Shown: positions 9,709 through 18,841 of the stretch, piece after piece
Position numbering within the stretch: position 1 is the first letter of the stretch
Layout: every line of letters begins with the position of its first letter
Assembly (NCBI RefSeq): GCF_000744285.1
Contig: NZ_JQLQ01000002.1
Location: forward strand, 1,302,001-1,366,000
Direction of reading: 5' to 3'
DNA: 64,000 nt
Source of the DNA: Carnobacterium pleistocenium FTR1
GTDB taxonomy: Bacteria; Bacillota; Bacilli; Lactobacillales; Carnobacteriaceae
Position numbers and translations under genes: made by a program
Notes under the pieces: model-generated
The model's input: only the letters and a program-made list of their open reading frames with translations
Databases searched by the model: none
Told to the model about the DNA's origin: nothing

Positions 9709-12603
9709 TTAATACAGTTCGTATACTTTATCAAACAAGTCTTTTTCGGTTTCGATTTGGCCCTTATTCCCTATTACGACCACCGTGCTCTCTTCCAATA
9801 CACTGTCTAGGATCTTATTAAGCATCTGTAAGGCATTTGAATCAACCGCTAGAATCTCTTCCTTCAAATGAACCAACTCTTCACGAGTCACGCCTGTTTT
9901 TAGACGATTGAATGCGGTTAAACCTTTGCTGAAAGCTGATTTTGGCTGTTCCATGGGACTGATCGTGCCAATAATGTATTTTAATAATTCGCTGTCAGAC
10001 AACTCCATTTGTGCTACATAGTTTGGCAAACCTTTATAGGTTTCTAATGTTTTACGGATATTGGGGTCACGATAAGAACTCAAGGCAAATTCACCAGTTC
10101 GTTGATGGTTATAAAGCGAACCATAAGCACCACCTTTGACACGTATCTCATTCCACAAGTAACTGTAACGAATAGTTGTTGCCAATACTTTCGCTGCGCC
10201 AGTGTAGTCAAATTTATCATTGGCATTTGAAGCAACAGCTACATAGTTCACGTCTTGAGCAGTGACATAAGCTTCATGCTGCTTCGCACCCGGATTAATG
10301 ACGGCTGGTTCACCTAATTCAACACTAGGCAACTCAGAAAATGCTGCTTGTAATTTTTCTTTGACCAATACTCCTCGATCTTTCTCACCGACGTATAAAA
10401 TGTTCAAACGATTTTTATTTAGCAAACCCTTTACTGTCTGCTTGATACGCTCTGTTGCCTCTTTTGACTTATTGGATTGTAAATCAGCACGAATGTCTTT
10501 CAAAAAAAGGAATTGATCCATTCCACTGATCAGTTCATTTAATTTGGCTGAAGATTTCACTTGACTCAAGGCCCGGTTTGCAGCTAGCACATGGGAACTG
10601 GAATTAATGCGTCGTTCGAAATTAGAAATCAACTGTTGCGTGATTTTCAAAATCTCATCTTTATTTTCAAATTGCGTGTGGCACAGGATTTCTTGCATTA
10701 ATGAGACCAATTCCTCAAAAGAAGATTCCAAAGATTTTCCGTGTAAAACAAAATAAGGCTGCAGCTGTCCTGCTTTATCTTCATAAATATCTATCTTTCC
10801 GTAAATACCGCCTGTATACAAATCTTTTTGACGCTGCAAAGTTGCGACATCATATTTCTCAGTGGCTAGCTTCCCAAGCAGATGACTCAATAAACTCAAC
10901 CACTGATATTCTTCGGCTGCAACATCTTTCAAATCAATGTACAAACTAAGATAATCAATGCCGGAAGTGAATTGTCCAGCCTGATAAAAATGAGTTCCTT
11001 CATTAAAAGGAATTTCCGTTAGTGGATACTCTTCTACCTGTGTGCTTAAATCTTCTTTCGTCAGTGTTGGAATCTTTGCTAGATCTTCCGGTTTATCCGG
11101 CGTTTCTTGACGCTTGATCAATTCTTGTGTTTGAGCTATCATTTTATCGATTTCTTCTTTTGATAGATTAGCTTTATATTCTTGCAATTGCTGATGCGAT
11201 TTGGCTTCAAATTGATCGCTTTTACCCGGTTCAGCTTTTAAAATCACTGCAGTACGCAAAGGATTGTTTAATAGTTTTTCTTTGATCAGTTGCTCAAAAT
11301 ACCCCCTACCTGCCAATGCTGCTAATTCTTTCAAATAGCCCGAAAATTGCAAGTTCACATAGGGGCTCTTGTCATACAACCAAGATTGATAAGCATTGAT
11401 GGCATAAATGACTCCACGTGGGTTGTCTTCCGAAATAGCCGCTTCTTTCGTTTGAAAAGTAATTTTATTCAACGCTGAATCAATCAGCCCTTCGTCAATC
11501 CCTTCAGTCATTAACTGTTTTAAAGTCTCTTGAACAACTTCTTTGAATCGAGTCATCTTAGAAGCATCAGAATATTTAGCAGTGATCATAAATCCCGTTG
11601 GATAGCCAAAATCAGCAACGCCACCTATTATGTCTCCACCTATATCCGCATCCAATAAAGCTTTTTTAAGCGGTGATTGATTATTGCCAAATAAAATCTC
11701 TTCCAAAACTTCTAGTCCATACATATCCAGTACATCGTTCGGTTCAGATACATGCCACCCTAAAGCCAAATAATCTTTTCCTTCAGGGTTATCTCCTGCA
11801 GTTATTGAGTAAGTATCTTCAAATACAGCATCATCAGGAACAGCTGGTTCAAAAGATAAGTCGACTTTTTCACTCTGTTTGCCTGCGCCACTGAAATAGT
11901 CCTCTAATGCAGCAAAAGTTTCTTTTTTATCAATGTCTCCATATAAGACAGTCAGAGAATTACTTGGGTGGTAATAAGTTTGATGGAACGCAACAAATTC
12001 TTCTTGCGTTAAACTAGGGATGGTTTTTGGATTTCCACCAGATTCGTGACGGTAAATACTGTTGGGGTACAACTGATGAGTCAACTGCTGTTGAACTTGT
12101 CTTTCAGGAGAGGCTGTCGCCCCTTTCATTTCATTGTAAACAACGCCTTTATAAATCAGGTCATCTTCTGCTGACTCTAAATGATGATGCCAACCTTCTT
12201 GCGCTAATATTTGTGCATTACCGTAAAAGTTCGGCTTAAACACAGCATCTAAATAAACACTCATTAAATGCATAAAGTCTTTTTTATTAGTAGAAGCAAC
12301 TGGATAAATTGTCTTATCTGAAAAAGTCATTGCATTGACGAACGTATTCAATGACCCTTTGACTAATTCAACAAATGGTTCTTTTGAAGGGTATTTTTCA
12401 GATCCATTTAAAACTGAATGCTCTATGATATGAGCAATTCCGTTATCGTTATACGGAGGTGTCTTAAACCCAATCGTAAACGCCTTATTGGAATCGTCAT
12501 TTGCTAGATAAAAAACCTTGGCTCCTGTCTCAACGTGTTCATAAATGGTTCCCACGGATTGAATATCCGGTAACTCTTGTGTCTCAATTTGCTTAAATAC
12601 CAT
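9709..12603 (-). CDS. M16C-family zinc metallopeptidase (PreP-like presequence protease)
   Basis: A 964-aa protein of the insulinase superfamily. The inverted zinc motif HIIEH is at residues 58-62, within GIAHIIEHSVLNGSEKYP, with a downstream glutamate in the VVYNEMKGA region. The length and PFVELVKGSLNTFVNAMTF context match the M16C (PreP/Cym1) type, in which all four half-domains are in one chain and form a closed chamber that degrades peptides. There is no signal peptide, so it is presumably cytosolic. It stands alone between its own terminator and the DUF3307 gene. GGAGAA precedes the ATG. Its physiological substrates in Firmicutes are not evident from the sequence. Confidence 0.9.
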   Translation of the reverse strand: MVFKQIETQELPDIQSVGTIYEHVETGAKVFYLANDDSNKAFTIGFKTPPYNDNGIAHIIEHSVLNGSEKYPSKEPFVELVKGSLNTFVNAMTFSDKTIYPVASTNKKDFMHLMSVYLDAVFKPNFYGNAQILAQEGWHHHLESAEDDLIYKGVVYNEMKGATASPERQVQQQLTHQLYPNSIYRHESGGNPKTIPSLTQEEFVAFHQTYYHPSNSLTVLYGDIDKKETFAALEDYFSGAGKQSEKVDLSFEPAVPDDAVFEDTYSITAGDNPEGKDYLALGWHVSEPNDVLDMYGLEVLEEILFGNNQSPLKKALLDADIGGDIIGGVADFGYPTGFMITAKYSDASKMTRFKEVVQETLKQLMTEGIDEGLIDSALNKITFQTKEAAISEDNPRGVIYAINAYQSWLYDKSPYVNLQFSGYLKELAALAGRGYFEQLIKEKLLNNPLRTAVILKAEPGKSDQFEAKSHQQLQEYKANLSKEEIDKMIAQTQELIKRQETPDKPEDLAKIPTLTKEDLSTQVEEYPLTEIPFNEGTHFYQAGQFTSGIDYLSLYIDLKDVAAEEYQWLSLLSHLLGKLATEKYDVATLQRQKDLYTGGIYGKIDIYEDKAGQLQPYFVLHGKSLESSFEELVSLMQEILCHTQFENKDEILKITQQLISNFERRINSSSHVLAANRALSQVKSSAKLNELISGMDQFLFLKDIRADLQSNKSKEATERIKQTVKGLLNKNRLNILYVGEKDRGVLVKEKLQAAFSELPSVELGEPAVINPGAKQHEAYVTAQDVNYVAVASNANDKFDYTGAAKVLATTIRYSYLWNEIRVKGGAYGSLYNHQRTGEFALSSYRDPNIRKTLETYKGLPNYVAQMELSDSELLKYIIGTISPMEQPKSAFSKGLTAFNRLKTGVTREELVHLKEEILAVDSNALQMLNKILDSVLEESTVVVIGNKGQIETEKDLFDKVYELY

Positions 12604-12771
12604 AGAATTCTCCTTTTCCTTATGCGTAATGACTTTATTTTACACCTTGTCCTTATAGTTTATAATACATAAAGGAACAAATGCTACTTTGATTATTTAA
12701 ATACCAATTCAAAAGTCCAATGATTCAACAATAAGCGAATCTCAGCAATTGATTCTTTTACAGCTGCATCA

Positions 12772-13518
12772 TCAGAAAATAAAGAAGTAACTGACTAGAA
12801 TCAACAAAGTGCTCAATAAGGTTCCTAATAAATAGTATTCTGCAAACTGAGGATTTTCTGAAATTTTATTGTACCGAGCAATAGACTTCGCTGTCAGAAC
12901 AAATCCAATAGCAGTAAATTGATTAGCATACAGCATCAGCAAAATAAAGAAACGTTCAAAAACACCAATCAACGCCCCCGCACTTGGGATACCCTCATCT
13001 ACTTGATTTTCATTGGTTGGTCGATAGTGATTCAATACTTTTTTTATCGTTACACTACATGGCCGGATCATCACCAATAGAATCAGTATCCATGACAAAA
13101 TATTTTTCATATCCAAATCTAAACTGCTCGACAAGGTCTCTAATCCTGGCATATATTCAATCTCTATATAAGATACTGTGATATAGACAACTGCCGCAAG
13201 TAATACAAGGATGTGTAACCCTTGGTCTACTAGAAAGATAGCCGTATCTTTCTCATTACGAATGAAAAAGCGATTCGTAAGCAAAAATTTCAGACCATCT
13301 ATCATGAGATGCAGCACTGAAATCCCTATGACCACTTTCAATAAAGGCCAACTAAAAATAGGAATAATCACACCTACCATAGTGATCAAATAGATAAAAC
13401 AATGGAGCACTAATTTCTTACCAGATACTTCCTTTTCTCTCGCTAACGCAGACGATTGGAAATAAAAATCTCCCAAGATATGTCCGATAAATAATACTAT
13501 CCATACGACTTGATTCAA
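12772..13518 (-). CDS. DUF3307 integral membrane protein
   Basis: A 248-aa membrane protein with about six hydrophobic segments. The N terminus (LFIGHILGDFYFQSSALAREK) and a HLMIDGLKFLL segment are typical of DUF3307, a family of unknown function. Its start is directly adjacent to the satD stop codon, so the two are co-transcribed and probably translationally coupled. Such a satD-DUF3307 pair suggests a joint role, but no reaction can be deduced. Confidence 0.85.
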   Translation of the reverse strand: MNQVVWIVLFIGHILGDFYFQSSALAREKEVSGKKLVLHCFIYLITMVGVIIPIFSWPLLKVVIGISVLHLMIDGLKFLLTNRFFIRNEKDTAIFLVDQGLHILVLLAAVVYITVSYIEIEYMPGLETLSSSLDLDMKNILSWILILLVMIRPCSVTIKKVLNHYRPTNENQVDEGIPSAGALIGVFERFFILLMLYANQFTAIGFVLTAKSIARYNKISENPQFAEYYLLGTLLSTLLILVSYFFIF

Positions 13519-14205
13519 CTATTCATCCTCCTCAATATCTTGAATTAAAAAGTGGCTAGCGTTTCTCAAAGCTGTTTTATAGGTATAATATTTCGCTGTA
13601 TTCAGAGCTTTGTTAACGCTAGATTGGCCAATTCCTAATTCTTCAGCTGTCTTATATTGATTTTCTCCATGCGTGAAATAAGCATACATAACTTCTTTTT
13701 GTCTAGCAGACCACTTTGATTTCAAGGCTGTGGCCAGTGACAGAATAGTATTCAATAGCTGATCTGTTCGTTGATAGCCTTCTCCGGAACAAATCATCAT
13801 ATTGGTCTCGCTTGTGGTATATTTATTTTCATTTCCTTCAATGGTTTCAATCATTTGCCTTGCGCGGTGGTAGGCTGTGCCATCCATCTCCATAGAATTA
13901 TCTCGTTGGATCGGTGTACTGATACTGCCTAAGCCAATGCCAAATCGTAATTCAATGGGAGCCATGGACAATTCGATTTCAAAAATAATGCTTAAAATCA
14001 CTTGTTTATTTTTTAGTAATCCTTGGAAGCTGTCTCCTAAAGTAATAATGAAATTAGAAGCAATGTCTTCTGCATATTTCTCATTTATTATTTGCAAAAT
14101 AGAATGAAATTGTTCTTGCACTTCTTTTCGATCCGCAATTTTACGAGAGTCTTTAATATCCCCTATAATGGCTGCATATGGAGTCCCTACAGTTTGTCTG
14201 GTCAT
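13519..14205 (-). CDS. satD: SatD-family protein with C-terminal HTH
   Basis: A 228-aa protein beginning with the SatD signature AAIIGDIKDSRKI and the FIITLGDSFQGLL segment, which resembles nucleotide-cyclase-like folds. The last 60 residues (WSARQKEVMYAYFTHG, then YKTAEELGIGQSSVNKAL) form a sigma-factor-like helix-turn-helix. The family is named from Streptococcus mutans satD, a gene of an acid-tolerance locus; its biochemical function is not established. Two dyad repeats lie in its promoter region and could be its own operators (inference). Confidence 0.82.
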   Translation of the reverse strand: MTRQTVGTPYAAIIGDIKDSRKIADRKEVQEQFHSILQIINEKYAEDIASNFIITLGDSFQGLLKNKQVILSIIFEIELSMAPIELRFGIGLGSISTPIQRDNSMEMDGTAYHRARQMIETIEGNENKYTTSETNMMICSGEGYQRTDQLLNTILSLATALKSKWSARQKEVMYAYFTHGENQYKTAEELGIGQSSVNKALNTAKYYTYKTALRNASHFLIQDIEEDE

Positions 14206-14221
14206 CTGATCACCTCTTTCT

Positions 14222-14288
14222 TTGATTATACCATAAGATTCACCTTAAAGTGAATCTTTATATAAAATTCATCTAAGAATGAATCTTT
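14222..14288 (-). promoter_or_regulatory. satD promoter with two tandem dyad repeats
   Basis: On the minus strand a -10 box TATAAT lies at 14225-14230, and a TTCACT -35-like box lies 18 nt further upstream. Overlapping it is the perfect dyad AAGATTCAC - 6 nt - GTGAATCTT (14235-14258). A second dyad, ATTCAT - 6 nt - ATGAAT (14267-14284), is centred 29 bp away. Two GATTCA-type dyads about three helical turns apart look like operators for a dimeric regulator. Confidence 0.55.
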
Positions 14289-14318
14289 AAAGGGAACATC
14301 ATTCAATAGTGCTAAATC

Positions 14319-14364
14319 GTTCTATGTAGTTAACATAAATAAATTATGGTTAACTACATAGAAC
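14319..14364. repeat. Very stable palindrome in a gene-poor gap
   Basis: Perfect 15-bp arms (GTTCTATGTAGTTAA against TTAACTACATAGAAC), extended by CATAA/TTATG with a single bulged G, leaving a 5-nt loop. There is no T tract on either strand, so it is not an ordinary terminator. It lies between satD and the terminator of the GTPase gene. The rest of the 14289-14576 gap shows nothing I can name. Confidence 0.7.
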
Positions 14365-14576
14365 TGTAAAAAAATTCCGATCCCTTAACTCTTCTTATTA
14401 TTAACTGATAAAAGTGGCTACTTTCTTAAAAAAGCTCTAATCCATTACTTTTTTTCGTAAATACTGTAAAGTTTATATCGTTGATGAACTGACTATTATT
14501 CAATATGATGTAGAGGTTTCGGTGACCAAGAGTAAGATTTTCTGAAAGGAATTAATATAGAATTAGTGTAACTAAT

Positions 14577-14606
14577 GAAAAAACCAAAATAATTATTTTG
14601 GTTTTA
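14577..14606 (-). terminator. Terminator of the GTPase gene
   Basis: AAAACCAAAATAATTATTTTGGTTTT is split into the arms AAAACCAAAATAA and TTATTTTGGTTTT, with Ts following on the minus strand, 42 bp after the stop codon of the GTPase gene. Confidence 0.85.
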
Positions 14607-14647
14607 AAGTATTTTTTGCTATTTTTTTAATTTAGAACAAACTGTAG

Positions 14648-15898
14648 TTATGAATCATTTTTAGAATTTTTTCGCTTGATCAACCTTTTAAATTTACTTA
14701 AAAAATAATCTTTTTTTGAATCGTCTAATTCTAAATTTTCTTTTGGTAAGTCAGTTGTTATATCAATTTTTTTATCGATTTTAGAACCTTTTTTTAACCG
14801 TTCTTGAAATTTTTCTCTCATTAAAATTTCAATGTTTTTGAGATCTGGATATTTTCCATCTTTTTCTCCAGCAGCTATAATGGTCAACACCTCAATATAG
14901 CTCATAGAAAGAGCGGTTGTAATGATTGCAGCTGTTGAACCACTAATGAATCCTCCAACGACTGTACCTGCACCAGGTATCATTTTTATAACATTAGAAA
15001 CGATATACCTTCCGGCAAAGGTCGCTCCGCCAGTCCCACCTATTGCTGCTACAAGACTTGCAATGGTTGATTTATCCATTGAAATACCAAATATTGCTGT
15101 GATATGAGCCAATAAAGTTACTTGCATAGGTACAAGAACGGATGCATCAGAAAAAGGTATTGGTAAAAAACCAACTCCAAATGATGTTCCAATGTATCTT
15201 AACGCCCAACTGCGCGCGGAATTAGCTTTGCGAGCTATATCTACTTGTTGGGCATTGTTAAAAGCTTTTTTTACCTCTTCCGGTATAATTTCAAAGCTTA
15301 ATTCAATCAATTCTTTTAAGCCAAATGATGAAACTGAAAAATCTTCCGTTACTTTAAAATCTTCAGCCATAACAGCTACCACACCATAAATCGGCAAATT
15401 CAAATTTTCAATGTACTCTTTAAACAATGTTGCAGATTCACCAATAGACTGAGTTAAAACAATAACTACTGGAATTTTCCCACTCAATTCACTGATTAAT
15501 TCAAGTTCTGTAGGCTCTATACGAGAGGAATTTGCATTAATGCAATAATAAGCAATATGGATTTCTTCCTTAATACCTGATTTCTTCTTTTCTTTAATAG
15601 TATCAAAAACCTCGTCTTTTATTTCTTTTTGTACTTCTAGACTCAATTCTAACCCTCTAGTATCATACAAAACCATTGGGATTCCTTCTTTAGAAATACG
15701 TCTTAAATGCTTCGTTATAGGTCTTCCAATACCTGTTAAAGCTAGATTTTCTCTGAAGACATTATTGATTAATGTACTCTTCCCTACTCCTGTCTTCCCG
15801 ATTACCAACACGTTAACGGGGCTCATCTTTTTTAGCTCTTCTTCGGTTTTGTTTAAAATATCTTGAACCATATTGAAATTTTTATCTAAATTCTTCAT
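14648..15898 (-). CDS. Membrane-associated GTPase with DUF697-like C terminus
   Basis: A 416-aa protein. The start ATG at 15898 follows GGAGGG; a longer frame to 15934 lacks a ribosome-binding site. The P-loop GKTGVGKST is at residues 34-42, the G3 motif is DTRG (LYDTRGLEL), and the G4 position reads VVIVLTQSI, which deviates from NKxD. The second half has alternating glycine-rich hydrophobic stretches (FGVGFLPIPFSDASVLVPMQ, GTGGATFAGRY, GAGTVVGGFISGSTAA) as in DUF697/YcjF-like proteins that associate with membranes. The C-terminal tail is highly charged. Related proteins are annotated as Era-like or dynamin/IRG-like; the role here is unknown. Confidence 0.8.
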   Translation of the reverse strand: MKNLDKNFNMVQDILNKTEEELKKMSPVNVLVIGKTGVGKSTLINNVFRENLALTGIGRPITKHLRRISKEGIPMVLYDTRGLELSLEVQKEIKDEVFDTIKEKKKSGIKEEIHIAYYCINANSSRIEPTELELISELSGKIPVVIVLTQSIGESATLFKEYIENLNLPIYGVVAVMAEDFKVTEDFSVSSFGLKELIELSFEIIPEEVKKAFNNAQQVDIARKANSARSWALRYIGTSFGVGFLPIPFSDASVLVPMQVTLLAHITAIFGISMDKSTIASLVAAIGGTGGATFAGRYIVSNVIKMIPGAGTVVGGFISGSTAAIITTALSMSYIEVLTIIAAGEKDGKYPDLKNIEILMREKFQERLKKGSKIDKKIDITTDLPKENLELDDSKKDYFLSKFKRLIKRKNSKNDS

Positions 15899-16010
15899 AA
15901 TAACCCTCCGTTTATTTAAAAAAAGCAAACACATTCTTTTAGTCTATACTTGATTTTACCATTATCTCTATCTTGAAGAAATAAATATGTGCCTACAAAT
16001 CATTATCAAC

Positions 16011-16052
16011 TAAAAAACCTAACTGTAATAGAGCCACAGTTAGGTTTTTTAA
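16011..16052 (-). terminator. Terminator of the YrrS-like gene
   Basis: The arms AAAAACCTAACTGT and ACAGTTAGGTTTTT, with a 9-nt loop, lie just downstream of the stop at 16057. Confidence 0.9.
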
Positions 16053-16056
16053 TTTT

Positions 16057-16722
16057 TTATCGTTTATCATTTTCTTTTAATTGTTCTACTTTCGCTGGCT
16101 GCCATCCTTCACCGTCTATCCAGTTCAAGTATACGCGGTACGTTTTTGTTTGGTCACTATCTGAGACAGTTGCTACTACCTGCCCTTCCCCGCCATTTCC
16201 AACCCACCATTCAGTCATATCTGATTCATTTAAGCCAGTTGCAACTGCTGCAGCTTTTTTGATTTCGATACGGTCTTGAGAACCTTCGTTAAAATTAGTT
16301 GTATGTTCTCCTTCTTGTTCCGTTTCTACTGGTTTCCAATCCTCTGTATATGCTTCTGCTACATTATCATCGGTCGGTTCAGCTTCTTCTTTCTCATCAG
16401 ATTCAGATTCTTCACTTTCCTCTGACTCCGCTGATTCACTTGCTACTGATTCAGAACTGCTCTCAGAACTGCTCTCAGAACTACTTTCAGAGCTTTGTGC
16501 TTCACTTTGAGTTGAATCATTACTATCTTCTATGACTACACTTGAACTCTCAGTTATTCCTTCTTGCTGACTATCTCCTCCACTAAAAAGTGACATTATC
16601 AACAATATAACAACGATTAAGGCCGCAATCACTACTGCAAAAGTCAATATTTTTACCGTTTTTCTTTCTTTATCATATTTATTTGAACGAGTATTCTTTT
16701 TATTATCTTTAGAATTTTTCAT
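16057..16722 (-). CDS. YrrS/DUF1510-family membrane-anchored protein
   Basis: A 221-aa protein with a positively charged N terminus, one transmembrane helix at about residues 24-46, a low-complexity Ser/Glu/Asp linker at about 55-125 (repeats of SSES), and a C-terminal globular domain containing EWWVGNGGEGQVVATVSDSD and a WQP motif typical of DUF1510. It is predicted to face outside the membrane, tethered by the acidic serine-rich spacer. In Bacillus YrrS is linked to cell-wall enzymes; the exact role is unknown here. It is monocistronic. Confidence 0.8.
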   Translation of the reverse strand: MKNSKDNKKNTRSNKYDKERKTVKILTFAVVIAALIVVILLIMSLFSGGDSQQEGITESSSVVIEDSNDSTQSEAQSSESSSESSSESSSESVASESAESEESEESESDEKEEAEPTDDNVAEAYTEDWKPVETEQEGEHTTNFNEGSQDRIEIKKAAAVATGLNESDMTEWWVGNGGEGQVVATVSDSDQTKTYRVYLNWIDGEGWQPAKVEQLKENDKR

Positions 16723-17522
16723 GTTGAGTCCCCAATCTTCTTAAATAATTTTCATTCTGTTTTCAGTATTTCTAAAAACTACTTAAATTAGTATACCATT
16801 GAAATGGATTAAATACGTTAAACTAGTATTACCATTCTATTTCGTTTCTAAGTTTCTTTGTCTTTAACTGTTATTTTTGTTCGAAAAGGATTCTTAAAGA
16901 GCGTTTTTTTATTGGGAAATAGCGTTAGACCTATTAAACTATGAATGAAAAGAGAGATATGCGTCAACTTATCTTTCTTTTAGATAAAACCGTTAAAGAC
17001 GGCAGCAACTATAGAACATAATACAGAAGAAATCGTCCTACTCGCTAAAGCTTAGATGGTTACCTTTTTTTGTCTGACGAGATTTTTTAAAACAAGAACT
17101 GTAAAAGCTTACGCGACAATCAAATTATCATAACTACTCATAGGATTTTCTTTCTTAGGGAATCCCATACAAAAACAGCGGCATTACTCTGTTTTAAATA
17201 TGTTGAGCAAAGACGATATTTAATTCCATATAGTCAATACATGGAATTACTTAGAACTATGTATCTATATTTTTATGATACATTTCAAACGTATTGACAA
17301 TCAATCACTTTACATTGATTGTACTAAGAAATAGTGGGAAAATAAATATGAAATTCACAGATCATTTTTATATTATGGCCTTTGTGGCTAACTTTATTTT
17401 TATAATGCAACTAAAAAATAAGCCATAAAACCAGGATGCTTTACTCTAATAAAGTGGCAAACCAATTTTTATAGCTTTTTTATAGGATTATATAATTTTT
17501 GGTATGGAAATATAAATTAATT
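16723..17522. other. Gene-poor gap with small dyads and a possible 26-codon ORF
   Basis: There is no confident gene. A dyad AATTCCAT...ATGGAATT lies near 17221-17250. A perfect dyad ACAATCAAT-8-ATTGATTGT (17297-17322) overlaps a TTGACA box (17294-17299). A 26-codon plus-strand frame at 17348-17428 (MKFTDHFYIM start) with a hydrophobic core follows, but its ribosome-binding site is weak and no good -10 box is spaced correctly. It may be remnant sequence. Confidence 0.4.
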
Positions 17523-17926
17523 AAATGACTCACCCATAAATTCTGGCGGAATAGGGTTGCTTGTAGCCGTGCATTGGATTCAATGAGAATTACAAACCGT
17601 TGGCGTTTTAGCGCGATTACGACTTGCTTGGAGAGCGTTTGACTAAAAACGTTCAGACCCGAAATCTTCTAACGCATACCTTAGCTCTAATGTGGCTAAA
17701 GCCACTAGAGCTAGGGCAACTGGAACGAATAAGCACAAGATGGTCACTGACCACCTTGCGAAAGCATGTAGGCTACGCCTACGTGTATCATGCCTGTGCG
17801 TAGCTGAAGCAACTACAGTCATGACACAGTGGACGTTGGTCTGCTTTTTGGAACACGTTTTAGAATGACACTCACAGGCGTTCCTATGGCTCCAGAAGCA
17901 AACCCGTCTATTACAGAAGAAAATTT
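17523..17926 (+). repeat. Dispersed long-inverted-repeat element, copy B (long form)
   Basis: A 404-bp member. Its left end (AAATGACTCA, then AAATTCTGGCGGAATAGGG, TTGCTTGTAGCCGTGCATTG) and right end (TCCTATGGCT, AGCAAACCCGTCTATTACAG, AAGAAAATTT) match the other copies. The interior is about 200 bp longer and contains further hairpins, such as GTAGGCTACGCCTAC near 17770. The right end stops 4 bp from the stop codon of the ECF S-component gene on the minus strand. Confidence 0.82.
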
Positions 17927-17929
17927 GTT

Positions 17930-18523
17930 TTATTCATTAGTTCTAAATTTTTTCAACGAGCGTGCGATAATGGGTGCAATAATAGCAGCTGCTATTGCTT
18001 CACCCACACCGTTTGTTAATACAACTGTTGCTAATACTCCTAAAAGATTCGAGTAATCAACTTCTAAAAGTGAAGCATAGGTTTCACCATAGATCACATA
18101 AATCAAACCTAAAACGGTAACTGTGTTCGTTAATGAGGCTAAAACCGAAGAAACAATCATTGCTGTTGAATCTTTTGAAAATCTTTTTTTACATACATTA
18201 TACGCATATCCAGCCACAAATCCCACAAGGATTCGAGGAATAACTGCAATAATTGGATTTCTCCATAAAAAATAATCAAATGGCGAAGCAGGCATTGTAA
18301 AGGCCTTGATCATCCGTGTTACCCCCCAAACAGATCCAATAATCATGCCATCTTTTGTTCCAAGCGTAATAGAAACCACAATAACAGTGATATGAATGAT
18401 TGTAGGATTTAAAGGAGGGATAGGAATATATCCCAGTAGTGGAACGAAATTTTGAATAATAACAATAGCTGTAAGAATACCTAAAATAGCGGTTCTATAA
18501 GCGCTTCTATTTTTTTTGTACAC
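17930..18523 (-). CDS. ECF transporter S component (substrate uncertain, possibly pantothenate)
   Basis: A 197-aa membrane protein with about six hydrophobic helices, translated from a GTG start preceded by AAGAAGGGAT. The N-terminal segment GYIPIPPLNPTIIHITVIV followed by LGTKDGMIIGSVWGVTRMI is characteristic of substrate-binding (S) components of energy-coupling-factor vitamin importers. These combine with a shared EcfA/A'/T module encoded elsewhere. The proline-rich loop resembles PanT-type proteins, but that assignment is tentative. The stop codon abuts repeat copy B. Confidence 0.78.
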   Translation of the reverse strand: MYKKNRSAYRTAILGILTAIVIIQNFVPLLGYIPIPPLNPTIIHITVIVVSITLGTKDGMIIGSVWGVTRMIKAFTMPASPFDYFLWRNPIIAVIPRILVGFVAGYAYNVCKKRFSKDSTAMIVSSVLASLTNTVTVLGLIYVIYGETYASLLEVDYSNLLGVLATVVLTNGVGEAIAAAIIAPIIARSLKKFRTNE

Positions 18524-18723
18524 CGTATCCCTTCTTTCTATAAAAATTTACTTCTTTTGTATCCATTGTTATTTTACATTATTCTGTTAAGAATATCATT
18601 ATAAATTTCTTTGCTTTCAAGTCCATTAACGCACTAAAAGGCATACGTCTATTTTCAGAATCCTATCTATTTTTTTACAGTCCAGTAGAATAGGTTGCCT
18701 AATAAATAAATTCATCTAAGCAT

Positions 18724-18795
18724 AAAAAAACTCAAGGTAGTGAACTTCAAAAATGAGGTTTCACACAAATTTTTGAAGTCTATCCATCCTTAAGC
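18724..18795 (-). terminator. Nested terminator hairpin after the MetQ-like gene
   Basis: On the minus strand CTTAAGG pairs with CCTTGAG across an inner perfect stem (ACTTCAAAA against TTTTGAAGT), followed by TTTTTTT. It lies about 50 bp after the stop codon. Confidence 0.8.
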
Positions 18796-18841
18796 ATTTT
18801 CTCTTATTAGTATAGAAATACGCTAAAGTCCAACTTGATTT

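Noticed and set aside
17348-17428. 26-codon hydrophobic peptide gene
   Set aside because: Weak ribosome-binding site, -10 box out of register with the TTGACA element, and no recognisable toxin or bacteriocin pattern; noted only in the gap description.
17523-17926. Protein-coding gene inside repeat copy B (plus-strand frame at 17829-18056)
   Set aside because: The frame runs across the repeat end into the antisense strand of the ECF S-component gene, so it is a shadow.
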